DNA from: RUG11198 sp964600615
GTDB taxonomy: Bacteria > Bacillota_I > Bacilli_A > RF39 > UBA660
Length of the DNA: 64,000 nt
Assembly: GCA_964600615.1 (NCBI GenBank)
Contig: CAZRJK010000004.1
Coordinates: forward strand, 1 to 64,000
Direction: 5' to 3'
This document shows positions 1 to 8,112 of this stretch, in pieces (the stretch's first letter is position 1; every line of letters begins with the position of its first letter). Both the position numbers and the translations under genes were made by a program. The notes under the pieces were generated by a model. It saw only the letters and a list, made by a program, of their open reading frames with translations, ran no database searches and was not told where the DNA came from.

Positions 1-25
1 TAGGTATTGTTTTATCTTCTATCAT
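1..25 (-). CDS. 5' end of an Rpn/PD-(D/E)XK nuclease gene (partial)
   Basis: Only the first eight codons (MIEDKTIP) are inside the window; the gene continues off the left edge. They match the start of the complete Rpn-family gene at 30307-31167 (MIEEKNIP), and the roughly 65 bases upstream are nearly identical in both, including the Shine-Dalgarno sequence AGGAGGG six bases before ATG. It is therefore a second member of the same family, identified by its leader and start. The rest of the protein cannot be judged. Confidence 0.6.
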
Positions 26-81
26 ATTATCCCTCCTAATATTATTATTAGACATAAAAATAAAAATTCCTGCATAAAAAG

Positions 82-108
82 AAAAAAAATAATACTTTTA
101 AAGTATTA
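82..108 (-). terminator. Intrinsic terminator after the 106-534 gene
   Basis: On the minus strand a perfect 8-bp stem (AATACTTT/AAAGTATT, 91-107) is followed by a run of eight T. The stop codon of the upstream gene lies at the base of the hairpin. Confidence 0.75.
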
Positions 109-534
109 TCTTCTATGTCCAATTCTATATTTACTCCATAATACATTACCCTTATTAATATAATTCCTTATATTATCAATACCATCAATAGTACTATATT
201 CCTCTTTCTTAGAATCTATTATATAAGCAGAAACAATATTAAAATTTTTAAACTTATCTTTATTATCATAAAACCACATAGCCTGTTCATCACTTATATA
301 TTTAGGTAAATAAAATATAACATTACCTAAATCCTCAACAGTCTTAACTATCATATTTCCATCTATTGCAAGAGTAACAGGAGCCTCATGATAATCAGAT
401 TTATTAAACTTATAACCTAATTTCATCTTATCACAATAATCTTGAATCATATTTAAATGATTCAAAGGATAAACAACTTTACTAGAATAAGCCATATCAG
501 GAGAAATAACATATAACATACCTATATCTTTCAT
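106..534 (-). CDS. Hypothetical protein, 142 aa
   Basis: I do not recognise a family. The start is set at MKDIGMLYV, because AGAGGTG sits just upstream and this start clears the preceding phosphoesterase by 10 bases; a longer frame would overlap it. The protein is soluble-looking, with no signal peptide or membrane segment and many Asn, Lys, Tyr and Asp. It is probably co-transcribed with the upstream phosphoesterase (545-1459), since no terminator separates them and one follows immediately after this gene. A role linked to that enzyme is only an inference from position. Confidence 0.6.
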   Translation of the reverse strand: MKDIGMLYVISPDMAYSSKVVYPLNHLNMIQDYCDKMKLGYKFNKSDYHEAPVTLAIDGNMIVKTVEDLGNVIFYLPKYISDEQAMWFYDNKDKFKNFNIVSAYIIDSKKEEYSTIDGIDNIRNYINKGNVLWSKYRIGHRR

Positions 535-544
535 TTTATCACCT

Positions 545-1459
545 CTACTCTTCATAACCAATTATATCATCTTCATATCTAACTAATTTTCTAACTTTTA
601 ATTTCTTATTTAAATAACCCCTATCATAATCTAACTCTTCGTCATTAATTAATATATTATGAGAACTATCAAAATAATGACCATATATAATTTCATTATT
701 ATTATTAAAAGTAAGTATTCTTAAATAACCATCAAATACTTCCACTAAAGGGACATGATCACATAAAAATTCTCCACTAACATATCTAGAACAACCACCA
801 TCAATATTTAAATAATTAGAATCCCTATGATATTCATATCCATATTTATTAGCATTAGGAGTATGCCCAATAATAGAAAAATATTTATCATTACCAATTC
901 TACACCTAAAAGGCATCCATGGATCAATTTCTCTAGCCCAAACATAATAATCAACCAAATCATTATTATCCTTAATTCTTAAATCACAAACATCTTTTAC
1001 TTCTACTGGACAAGCTGCATGAACTAAAACAATATTCTTTTTATTTATCTTCTCATCAAATTTATGATAAATCTTTAAATCAGAAACAAAATCTACTACC
1101 TCTAATATTTTATCTTTATTATAATCAAATATATCTTCCAAAGCATAATCAGTACTCCATCCCCCATTTTCATACCAATTATTAAAGTTATTTATATAAA
1201 TTCCCTTCCTACGTTTATCATATATTTGATACATCAAGAGTTCATGATTACCACCTAAATAAACAATTTTAAACTTATTATCTTCTATTCTTCTTTTTAT
1301 ATCTAATAACATAGAAGCAGAATCAATTCCCCTATCAATTAAATCTCCATTAATATATAATTCTATTTCTTCCTTCTTACTAATATTATCAAGATATCCC
1401 ATAATAGAATTATATACATTACCATCACCATGTAAATCACTAACAATAAATTTTCTCAT
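545..1459 (-). CDS. Metallophosphoesterase, PPP/ApaH-like
   Basis: A calcineurin-like phosphoesterase of 304 residues. The metal-binding signature is complete and in order: SDLHGDG (7-13), NGDLIDRG (37-44), GGNHELL (69-75), a later VHAA near 146 and IGHTPN near 197. In this family these bind two metal ions and hydrolyse phosphoproteins or dinucleoside polyphosphates; which substrate applies here cannot be told. There is no signal peptide, so it is cytoplasmic. The ribosome site is a GGGGA stretch just before ATG. It heads a two-gene unit with the 142-residue unknown protein. Confidence 0.85.
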   Translation of the reverse strand: MRKFIVSDLHGDGNVYNSIMGYLDNISKKEEIELYINGDLIDRGIDSASMLLDIKRRIEDNKFKIVYLGGNHELLMYQIYDKRRKGIYINNFNNWYENGGWSTDYALEDIFDYNKDKILEVVDFVSDLKIYHKFDEKINKKNIVLVHAACPVEVKDVCDLRIKDNNDLVDYYVWAREIDPWMPFRCRIGNDKYFSIIGHTPNANKYGYEYHRDSNYLNIDGGCSRYVSGEFLCDHVPLVEVFDGYLRILTFNNNNEIIYGHYFDSSHNILINDEELDYDRGYLNKKLKVRKLVRYEDDIIGYEE

Positions 1460-1505
1460 AAAAATCCCCGCAAATAATTATATCACTAATTAAACAATAA
1501 GTAAA

Positions 1506-4500
1506 CTATTCTGTTCTTAAAGCCTCAACAGGATCCTTTTTAGAAGCACTCTTAGCAGGTATTAATCCACCTATTAAAGTAAGTATCATTGATAAAATAA
1601 CTAATATAGTAGCATGATTAATAAATAATTTTGCTGCTAAAGGAACATTACCAATAAAATGATGTAGTATCTTATTAATAATAGGAATTAAAGCATAAGA
1701 TATACCAATACCAAACATACCAGATAATAACCCAATAATAATAGTTTCAGCATTAAATATAGAAGAAATATTACCTTTAGATGCTCCAATAGCCCTTAAT
1801 ATTCCTATTTCTTTAGTTCTCTCATAAACAGAAATATAAGTAATAACACCAATCATAATACTAGAAACGACTAAAGATATTGATACAAACGCAATTAAAA
1901 CATAACTAACAGCATCCACTATAGTCTTAACAGAAGAAATAAGTATACCTGTAGTATCAGAAAAATTAATCTTCTTATCTTCTATAACACTATTATTATA
2001 TCTATCAATAAAATTCAAAAAATGCTCTTTACCATCAAAACTCTTAAAATAAAATGCCATATATGTAGGTTCTTCCAAATCTTGATAACCCAACATAATC
2101 AAATTAGACTTTAAAGTAGTCTCATTAGGATTTAACATAGCACTAACAACCCTAGCAAGTTCATTTTCTCCAAAATTAAGTTCAAATGCTGATACCAACT
2201 TATCTTGATCAACATTAAATGCTGTAGCAAACTTACTAGTCAAATTAGACACTAACTCTCCTACCTTAGCAATAACATCCATCTTAACCTTAACTTCTGT
2301 CATAGCCTTAGCCATCTCTTCACTAGCACCAATAACTAAAGCACTATCCATATAATTAGTAATAACAGTATTCTTTAATTCATCGATAACTAAAACACTA
2401 GTATTATCATCATAACTATAACTAGGATCCATCATCCCCATATAAGTATGATATCCATTAGCATAAGCAGTAAGTAATCCCTTTAACAAACCACTATAAG
2501 CCTTAGTAAAAACATCACTAGGTAAAGAATATTTATTAGCCATATCATTAATATTACTATTATTATTTAAATAATTATTAACAACACTATCTATCTCACT
2601 AATCTTATATTCTCCATTTAATAAATCATTAACAAACTTATTTAAATTATTATTAAATAACTCCTTAGCAGGATTAATATCAACCGTAATACTATTAGCA
2701 ATCTCTTCCATATATCCTTTAGTCTCTTCTTCCATAGCACTACTATCTATATTAATATTAAAAGCGCTCTGTAACTTCTCATTATCAACCTTAACTAAAT
2801 CACTAAATTTAAAATCAAAATTATCTCTTTTACTATCAAATCTATTACCAGAAAAAACATCAATTTCATCATTTTCTAATTGTTTCTTAACAACATCACT
2901 ATCCTTAGAATAATTAATTATATGTTCAATCAAAGAAGACTTATAATTAACTCCTGGATTTAATGCCATAGAATTCTTTCCCTCTTTAGCACTAACAATA
3001 CCAACAATCTTTAACTTTAATGCCTTATCATATAAAGATTTCATATATTCATTATCCCCAGTCATATCCTCATAAACATCATACTTAGAATTATATTTAT
3101 ATGTATCACTAGGCATAATTAATCTTAAATCAACATTCATCAAATCATCATAAGATAATTTCAAAGGCTCATTATTAATATCAACAGTCTCTCCACTCAT
3201 AGCCTTAGTTATCATAGAAGACAACTCATTAGTATCTCTAAAACCTAAAGAATATACTAACAAATCAGAAATACCATTAGCTTCAGATAACACAATAATC
3301 ATCTCATCATAATTACTAGGCCATCTACCCGCTAAAATATCATAATCATCTTCTACTTCACTAACATCATCAACCATCTCCGTAAATATAGAAGCCATAG
3401 CAGAATATGATTGCATAATGTTACTAGTACCCATCATTGATTTAAATAAATTACTAGGATTAACCTTAGCAATATTTTTAGTAGCATCTATAGTATAAAT
3501 ATTAGGATCCACACTATAAAAATAACCAATATTAGATATATCTCCCTCTATTTCTTTATAGTTATCTTCAATATGTTTCTTAAAACTCTTTAAATCATTA
3601 GTACTAACATTAGATAACATTGAAGTAATATATTGTTGTTCAATAACTTCATTACTATTTTTCTTTCCCTTATCACCACTACGCATAGAAAGTAATACCC
3701 CTGTTATATCAGAAGATTCTTGCATAATAGTAAGTGGATAAGAAGTTAAAGTCTCTTCTCCAATACTATCAACATAATCTTGAAAACCAGTAGATACAGC
3801 TAATATTAAAGCAATACCTATTATTCCAATTGAACCCGCCAAAGCAACTAAAACAGTTCTTCCCTTCTTAGTCATTAAATTGTTAAAAGATAAAGATAAA
3901 GCCGTAAGAAAAGACATCTTTGTTTTCTTACTCTTCTTATTAGCAATCTCTAACTCTTCCTTAGTATTAACCTTACCATCATAAGGATTAGAATCATCAG
4001 TAATCTTACCATCTTTAATATTAATAATCCTACTAGAATACTTAGAAGCTAACTCCGGATTATGTGTTACCATAATAACTAATCTATCCTTAGATACCTT
4101 CTTTAATATCTTCATAATCTGAACACTAGTATCAGAATCCAATGCACCAGTAGGGTCGTCTGCTAAAATGATCTCTTGATCATTAACCAAAGCCCTAGCA
4201 ATAGCAACTCTTTGCATTTGACCACCAGATAATTGATTAGGTTTTTTATTAACATGTTCCTTTAAACCAACATCACATAAAGCCTTATAAGCTCTCTTCT
4301 TTCTCTCACTTTTAGAACAACCTGATAAAGTCAAAGCTAACTCTACATTCTTAAGAACATTTTGATGTCCAATTAAATTATAACTTTGAAATACAAAACC
4401 CACTCTATGATTACGATAACTATCCCAATCTCTAGAAGAAAAGTTCTTAGTACTAACTTCATTAATAACTAAATCCCCAGAAGTATATTTATCTAAACCA

Positions 4501-4655
4501 CCAATAATATTAAGTAAAGTAGTTTTACCAGAACCAGATGGCCCTAAAATAGACGCAAATTCACTCTTTCTAAAATTAACACTAACACCATCTAAAGCCT
4601 TCTGAACAAAGCCACCAGTTTTATATATTTTAGTAATTTTCTTAATTTCAAGCAT
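1506..4655 (-). CDS. ABC transporter, ATPase fused to FtsX-like permease
   Basis: A fused exporter of about 1049 residues of the MacB/LolD kind. The N-terminal ATPase has Walker A GPSGSGKTT (38-46), signature LSGGQMQR (near 143) and Walker B ILADDPTGALD. A membrane segment near 270 is followed by a large extracellular region rich in Asn, Asp and Ser, and a C-terminal FtsX domain (last about 150 residues, with YERTKEIGILRAIGAS). The start at MLEIKKITK is preferred because TAGGTGAT lies immediately upstream; the longer frame would place that site inside the gene. Single-chain fusions of this type are common in gut Firmicutes. Cargo is unknown; related systems move lipoproteins, peptides or antimicrobials. 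Confidence 0.85.
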   Translation of the reverse strand: MLEIKKITKIYKTGGFVQKALDGVSVNFRKSEFASILGPSGSGKTTLLNIIGGLDKYTSGDLVINEVSTKNFSSRDWDSYRNHRVGFVFQSYNLIGHQNVLKNVELALTLSGCSKSERKKRAYKALCDVGLKEHVNKKPNQLSGGQMQRVAIARALVNDQEIILADDPTGALDSDTSVQIMKILKKVSKDRLVIMVTHNPELASKYSSRIINIKDGKITDDSNPYDGKVNTKEELEIANKKSKKTKMSFLTALSLSFNNLMTKKGRTVLVALAGSIGIIGIALILAVSTGFQDYVDSIGEETLTSYPLTIMQESSDITGVLLSMRSGDKGKKNSNEVIEQQYITSMLSNVSTNDLKSFKKHIEDNYKEIEGDISNIGYFYSVDPNIYTIDATKNIAKVNPSNLFKSMMGTSNIMQSYSAMASIFTEMVDDVSEVEDDYDILAGRWPSNYDEMIIVLSEANGISDLLVYSLGFRDTNELSSMITKAMSGETVDINNEPLKLSYDDLMNVDLRLIMPSDTYKYNSKYDVYEDMTGDNEYMKSLYDKALKLKIVGIVSAKEGKNSMALNPGVNYKSSLIEHIINYSKDSDVVKKQLENDEIDVFSGNRFDSKRDNFDFKFSDLVKVDNEKLQSAFNINIDSSAMEEETKGYMEEIANSITVDINPAKELFNNNLNKFVNDLLNGEYKISEIDSVVNNYLNNNSNINDMANKYSLPSDVFTKAYSGLLKGLLTAYANGYHTYMGMMDPSYSYDDNTSVLVIDELKNTVITNYMDSALVIGASEEMAKAMTEVKVKMDVIAKVGELVSNLTSKFATAFNVDQDKLVSAFELNFGENELARVVSAMLNPNETTLKSNLIMLGYQDLEEPTYMAFYFKSFDGKEHFLNFIDRYNNSVIEDKKINFSDTTGILISSVKTIVDAVSYVLIAFVSISLVVSSIMIGVITYISVYERTKEIGILRAIGASKGNISSIFNAETIIIGLLSGMFGIGISYALIPIINKILHHFIGNVPLAAKLFINHATILVILSMILTLIGGLIPAKSASKKDPVEALRTE

Positions 4656-4704
4656 AGTTATCACCTACATAATAATATGATTATTTTATCATATTTTTTA
4701 ACAC

Positions 4705-4732
4705 AAAAAAAGTAGATTTTTTTAAAATCTAC
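4705..4732 (-). terminator. Intrinsic terminator after the PNPOx-family gene
   Basis: Minus-strand stem GTAGATTTT/AAAATCTAC (4712-4732) followed by seven T. It ends the unit 5807 to 4739. Confidence 0.75.
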
Positions 4733-4738
4733 AAATAC

Positions 4739-5131
4739 CTAAAATTTGATTACTTTATCTTCTTCAGTAAAAGATGAAATAACAGCCTCTCCCCCATCAA
4801 AATATAAAACTTCTGTATTATCATCATCTTCAGAATACATTCTCCTAAGATCAGGATTCTTATCTAACATATCCTTCTTAGCTTCTATCCTATCATCTCT
4901 AACTAATTTACCAGATAACCTTAACCACTTACCATCCTTAAAGCAACATAACTCTACCCAAGGATTTTTCTCTATCTGTTTAGAAACATTCTTAACCTTA
5001 CCAGTTTGAATATATAACTTATCCTCAAATATCTCTAAAGTACCAAAAGGCCTTACCTTAGGCTTATCACCATCAACAGTTGCTAAATAATAAACACCAC
5101 ACTCTTTAACAAACTTTAATACTTCTTCCAT
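4739..5131 (-). CDS. Pyridoxamine 5'-phosphate oxidase-family flavoprotein
   Basis: A 130-residue single-domain protein of the split-barrel FMN-binding family. The N-terminus (CGVYYLATVDGDKPKVRPFG, 11-30) and the later ELCCFKDGKWLRLSG stretch are the usual beta-barrel and FMN-contact strands of the short PNPOx-like proteins. These are generally flavin reductases rather than true PdxH, so a general FMN-dependent redox role is the safest reading. It lies seven bases after a nitroreductase-family gene, suggesting a two-gene flavin operon, and is followed by a strong terminator. Start supported by AGGTAGG upstream. Confidence 0.8.
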   Translation of the reverse strand: MEEVLKFVKECGVYYLATVDGDKPKVRPFGTLEIFEDKLYIQTGKVKNVSKQIEKNPWVELCCFKDGKWLRLSGKLVRDDRIEAKKDMLDKNPDLRRMYSEDDDNTEVLYFDGGEAVISSFTEEDKVIKF

Positions 5132-5138
5132 AAAATAC

Positions 5139-5645
5139 CTACCTATACTCTACTAATTCACTAACTTCTTTTCTCTTACTATGCCAAGGACTATCAGGAC
5201 AATCATCACTTCTATATCCCAAAGGAAGTAATGCTACCGGAACTAAATTATCAGGAATAGAAAATTCACTTCTTAATATATCTCCATCAAATAAACCTAC
5301 CCAAACACTATCAACCCCAACATTATAAGCCTCTAACATCATATGAGTAGTTACAATAGATGTATCAATCTCATAAAAAGAATGATTTCCTCCATTATAT
5401 GAAGCATCCTTATCACCACATATAATAAATACTACCGGAGCCCCATATCTACATCTACTAGCCTTATCTATCTTACTAATTCCCTCTTCACTAGAAACAA
5501 AATAAATTTTAAAAGGTTGAATATTCTTAGCCGTAGGTGCTATCCTACCAGCTTCTAATATCTTATCAATTACTTCTTTAGAAATCTCCCTATCACTAAA
5601 TCTTCTAACTGAACATCTTTCTCTAATTACCTTGTCAAATTCCAT
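5139..5645 (-). CDS. Nitroreductase-family FMN oxidoreductase
   Basis: A 168-residue nitroreductase fold protein. It shows the family start (RERCSVRRFSDREI), the AGRIAPTAKNIQPFKIYFV flavin-contact stretch, and a later GVDSVWVGLF motif. Members reduce nitro compounds, quinones or flavins with NAD(P)H through FMN. The start is taken at MEFDKVIRE because GGAGG lies at the right distance before it, whereas a longer frame would use that site as codons. It is directly followed by the PNPOx-like gene. A terminator-like hairpin lies between it and the upstream cysteine-rich gene, so it may be expressed partly by read-through. Confidence 0.82.
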   Translation of the reverse strand: MEFDKVIRERCSVRRFSDREISKEVIDKILEAGRIAPTAKNIQPFKIYFVSSEEGISKIDKASRCRYGAPVVFIICGDKDASYNGGNHSFYEIDTSIVTTHMMLEAYNVGVDSVWVGLFDGDILRSEFSIPDNLVPVALLPLGYRSDDCPDSPWHSKRKEVSELVEYR

Positions 5646-5655
5646 ATATACCTCC

Positions 5656-5680
5656 AAAAAAAAGCCTGTAAAAACAGACT
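5656..5680 (-). terminator. Terminator/attenuator between the Cys-rich gene and nitroreductase
   Basis: Minus strand AGTCTG/CAGGCT stem (5663-5680, one G-U pair) then eight T, immediately followed by the GGAGG of the nitroreductase gene. Because the downstream ribosome site abuts the T run, it may act as a partial terminator or attenuator. Confidence 0.6.
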
Positions 5681-5807
5681 ACTTTTCATCCTTACAACCG
5701 CAATCGCAGTCATCATCACACTTACAATCTCCATTACAAGTACATTCTTTACCATCTTGACAACCACAATCACATTCAGGAGAACAATTACACTTCTTTT
5801 CTTCCAT
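5679..5807 (-). CDS. Cysteine-rich metallothionein-like peptide, 42 aa
   Basis: A small gene preceded by a perfect AGGAGGT site eight bases before ATG. The product has 12 Cys in 42 residues, arranged as CxC and CxCxC clusters (CNC, CDCGC, CTC, CKC, CDCGC), separated by acidic and glycine residues, with no hydrophobic segment. That composition is what metallothioneins use to bind Zn, Cu or Cd; I cannot assign it to a named family. Its position before two flavin redox enzymes fits metal or oxidative-stress handling, as inference. The reading frame and ribosome site argue strongly that it is expressed. Confidence 0.75.
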   Translation of the reverse strand: MEEKKCNCSPECDCGCQDGKECTCNGDCKCDDDCDCGCKDEK

Positions 5808-5972
5808 AATATACCTCCTATCTGAATCTATTATATCATATATTTATAATTAATTCTATTTTTTTATAATACTATTGTATATAGAACGATTGTTTGATAA
5901 ATTGTATTGGATACGTTTGAAATATATCAGATGTTTTCCCTTTTATACCCAAGTATGAAAGGTGGTGATATT

Positions 5973-6050
5973 ATGACAAAACGTGAGTTATCTCAATTTG
6001 TAGTAATACCACTATTATTCTTCATAGTAATCACCTTACTATATAAATAA
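5973..6050 (+). CDS. 25-residue hydrophobic peptide, putative type I toxin
   Basis: Starts MTKRELSQ and continues as one hydrophobic segment rich in Val, Ile, Leu and Phe ending in LLYK, so it should insert as a single membrane helix with a charged N-terminus. A good ribosome site (AAAGGTGGTGAT) precedes ATG. Length and layout resemble Fst/Ldr-type membrane toxins; the sequence itself is not recognised as a known family. A paralogous ORF at the same place in the second copy (19809-19889) has diverged in residues but keeps length, charge and hydrophobicity. Function is inferred from the RNA architecture around it. Confidence 0.6.
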   Translation: MTKRELSQFVVIPLLFFIVITLLYK

Positions 6051-6052
6051 TA

Positions 6053-6131
6053 AAAACATCTGATTTCAACTTATGTTGATTTCAGATGCTATCCCAAGGG
6101 ATTACGTCTGATTGCCCAATCAAACGTATCC
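6053..6131 (-). ncRNA. Possible antisense RNA to the toxin-like message, copy 1
   Basis: A TATAAT-like box (6138-6143 read on the minus strand) lies seven bases before GGATACG. The hairpin 6057-6088 read on the minus strand is followed by TTTTTATTATTT, a reasonable terminator. A transcript of about 78 bases would overlap the 3' end of the message, as in par-type loci. No clear -35 box is visible, so this is a prediction. Confidence 0.35.
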
Positions 6132-6195
6132 TTTTTTATTATATGAAGTTTCCTTCACTACATACACTATATCATATATTTATCCTTTTAGCAAG

Positions 6196-6987
6196 TTATT
6201 CAATATTAACTCCCTCATTAAACTTCTTCTTACATAAAACACTCATTAAGAAAATAATAACTAAATATAAAATAATAGCTAAAACTACTAATAATTTAAA
6301 TGAACTAGCATCTAACATAACATCATTATTAAATAAATCCATAATACTACTATTAAAGAAACCAGTTATAAATACTAGAAATAATACTAAACTTTGAGCA
6401 ACTAAATAAGCAATAAACCCAAATAATACTGAATAAAGAATCTTATTATTATTTCTCTTATATCCAAGTATAATACCTAAAAAACCACACTGAATAGCAT
6501 TAAATACCTCTAAAAATATAACAGTAAACATACTAACTACAAATAAACCAGTATTAAATTCTAAACCTGTAGTTATAGAATTAATTAATCCTTTTATTAA
6601 CATCCATCTTTCTTCAGTATAATAAGTAATAAATAAACTAAGTATTATAACAGCAAAACCAAATATAAAAAATACTAGTGTCTGAATAAACTTAGAATTA
6701 TAAATATCATTCTTTGTAACAGGTAAAGTATGAGTTAAATAAGCTTCATCCTTATAAATAGAATCTCTAAATCTAATCCAACTCCTCATCACTGTATTTA
6801 TTAAAATATTAGCAACCATTGCAAAAAAACAACCAACACTAATCTGACTTATAATCTTAATAATAGCAGTCTGCTTAACATCAAATAATATCCTAGTAGT
6901 AATTGAGAAAAATATAGCTAGTATATAAAATACACTCATATTCTTAATCATATATTTTAAATCATATTTAAGTAACTTATTTAACAT
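6196..6987 (-). CDS. ABC transporter permease of a YtrA-type operon
   Basis: A 263-residue integral membrane protein with about six hydrophobic helices and a cytoplasmic N-terminus (MLNKLLKYDLKYMIKN). No conserved motif is diagnostic on its own. Its identity rests on being third in the GntR - ATPase - permease operon, overlapping the ATPase end by seven bases with AGGAGG embedded in the ATPase Arg-Arg codons. Such operons export or sense cell-envelope stressors in Bacilli. The substrate is not deducible. Confidence 0.75.
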   Translation of the reverse strand: MLNKLLKYDLKYMIKNMSVFYILAIFFSITTRILFDVKQTAIIKIISQISVGCFFAMVANILINTVMRSWIRFRDSIYKDEAYLTHTLPVTKNDIYNSKFIQTLVFFIFGFAVIILSLFITYYTEERWMLIKGLINSITTGLEFNTGLFVVSMFTVIFLEVFNAIQCGFLGIILGYKRNNNKILYSVLFGFIAYLVAQSLVLFLVFITGFFNSSIMDLFNNDVMLDASSFKLLVVLAIILYLVIIFLMSVLCKKKFNEGVNIE

Positions 6988-7676
6988 TTAAATAACCTCC
7001 TAAAAATCTCATCTATAGATCCTTTTTCTTTCTTTCTAAGCTTATCAGCTTCACTTTGTAATACTATCTTACCCTTATCTATAAATATAACTTCATCTAA
7101 AATTCTTTCTATATCAGATATTAAATGTGTAGAAATAATAACACTAGCATCTTCCTTAAAATTAGAAAGAATAGTATCTAATATATAATCCCTAGTAGCA
7201 GGATCAACCCCACCTAATGGTTCATCTAAAATATATAAATCAGCATTTCTAGACATAACAAGAACTAACTGTACCTTCTCTTGCATACCCTTACTCATCT
7301 TAGATAAATTCTGATTAATATCTAAATCTAAATCCTTAAGTAATTTCTTAGCTTTCTTAGAATCAAAATTATCATAAAAATCTTCAAAATAATTAATAAC
7401 TTCATATACCTTCATACTCTTATTTAAATAAGTTCTCTCAGGTAAATAAGAAATAATTTTCTTAGTCTCTACTCCAATCTTGTTTCCCTTAATTAATATT
7501 TCTCCACTAGTAGGCACTAACAAATCATTCATTAATTTAATTAAAGTTGTCTTACCAGCCCCATTCTTACCTAATAAGCCAATAATCTTTCCACTATCAA
7601 TATCTAAATTAATATCCTTAAGTACTTTCTTATCATCATAAGATTTATCTAAATTCTTAATCTCAACTAATTTCAT
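6981..7676 (-). CDS. ABC transporter ATP-binding protein
   Basis: A 231-residue ATPase. Walker A is GKNGAGKTT near residue 36 and Walker B ends in LYILDEPLGGVD. The signature loop reads LSKMSKGMQEK, as in the CcmA/YtrB-type ATPases where LSGGQ is relaxed. The H-loop is present (ISTHLISDIE). Its ATG overlaps the stop of the upstream GntR regulator by one base, so translation is probably coupled. It is expected to pair with the permease encoded directly downstream. Confidence 0.88.
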   Translation of the reverse strand: MKLVEIKNLDKSYDDKKVLKDINLDIDSGKIIGLLGKNGAGKTTLIKLMNDLLVPTSGEILIKGNKIGVETKKIISYLPERTYLNKSMKVYEVINYFEDFYDNFDSKKAKKLLKDLDLDINQNLSKMSKGMQEKVQLVLVMSRNADLYILDEPLGGVDPATRDYILDTILSNFKEDASVIISTHLISDIERILDEVIFIDKGKIVLQSEADKLRKKEKGSIDEIFRRLFKC

Positions 7677-8035
7677 TAATCATCTATCCCTTCCAAATAT
7701 CTAATAGAATCAGCCTTACCTAAACCTATTTTCTTCATACCATTAACATAACTCTTAGCCAATGTAACAGCATATTCATCTTTTAATTTTTCAATTAATT
7801 TAACATCTTTAGTAACATATTTACCATTAGTTCTTTCCGTATAAATAAGTTTCATACTCTCTAACTCTGCTAAAGCCTTTTGCATCGTATTAGGATTTAC
7901 TTTAAAAGTAGTAGCAAACTCTCTAACAGAAGGTAACTTATCACCAGATTTAAAAACTCCAGAAATAAGATAAATCTTTAAATATTCCAACAATTGAATA
8001 TATATAGGAATATTATTATCAAAAGTAAATTCCAT
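7676..8035 (-). CDS. GntR-family regulator, YtrA subfamily
   Basis: A 119-residue protein whose first 75 residues are a GntR winged helix (IPIYIQLLEYLKIYLISGVF, GDKLPSVREFA, VNPNTMQKALAELE). The short C-terminal tail lacks a large effector domain, which is the YtrA pattern; these regulators sit at the head of ABC transporter operons and repress them. The start MEFTFDNN is chosen because GTGAGGTG precedes it. The divergent upstream space 8036-8112 is short and would hold the operator, which I could not define. Confidence 0.85.
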   Translation of the reverse strand: MEFTFDNNIPIYIQLLEYLKIYLISGVFKSGDKLPSVREFATTFKVNPNTMQKALAELESMKLIYTERTNGKYVTKDVKLIEKLKDEYAVTLAKSYVNGMKKIGLGKADSIRYLEGIDD

Positions 8036-8112
8036 ATCACACCTCACTGTATCACTTGATTAATACAATAATATTGTATAACTATAATAATAATTTGTCA
8101 ATAAAAAAATAT

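Larger units (their letters stand above)
5909..6137 (+). ncRNA. Structured mRNA of a type I toxin-antitoxin-like locus, copy 1
   Basis: The first bases GGATACGTTTGA (5909-5920) are exactly complementary to TCAAACGTATCC (6120-6131), which is followed by six T, so the RNA ends can pair. A second 5' element, ATCAGATGTTTT (5926-5937), is complementary to AAAACATCTGAT (6053-6064) just after the small ORF. The same CATCTGAT can instead form a local hairpin with 6075-6088, giving two exclusive folds. A possible extended promoter (TTGTAT, 17 bases, TGATAAATT) lies upstream. This end-to-end folding is typical of hok, aapA and bsrG toxin messages. A homologous copy lies at 19744-19979. Confidence 0.65.

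Noticed and set aside
6086..6397. Plus-strand 103-codon ORF over the toxin-like RNA and the permease end
   Set aside because: Shadow frame: it runs antisense to the permease gene and through the RNA terminator, without a ribosome site.
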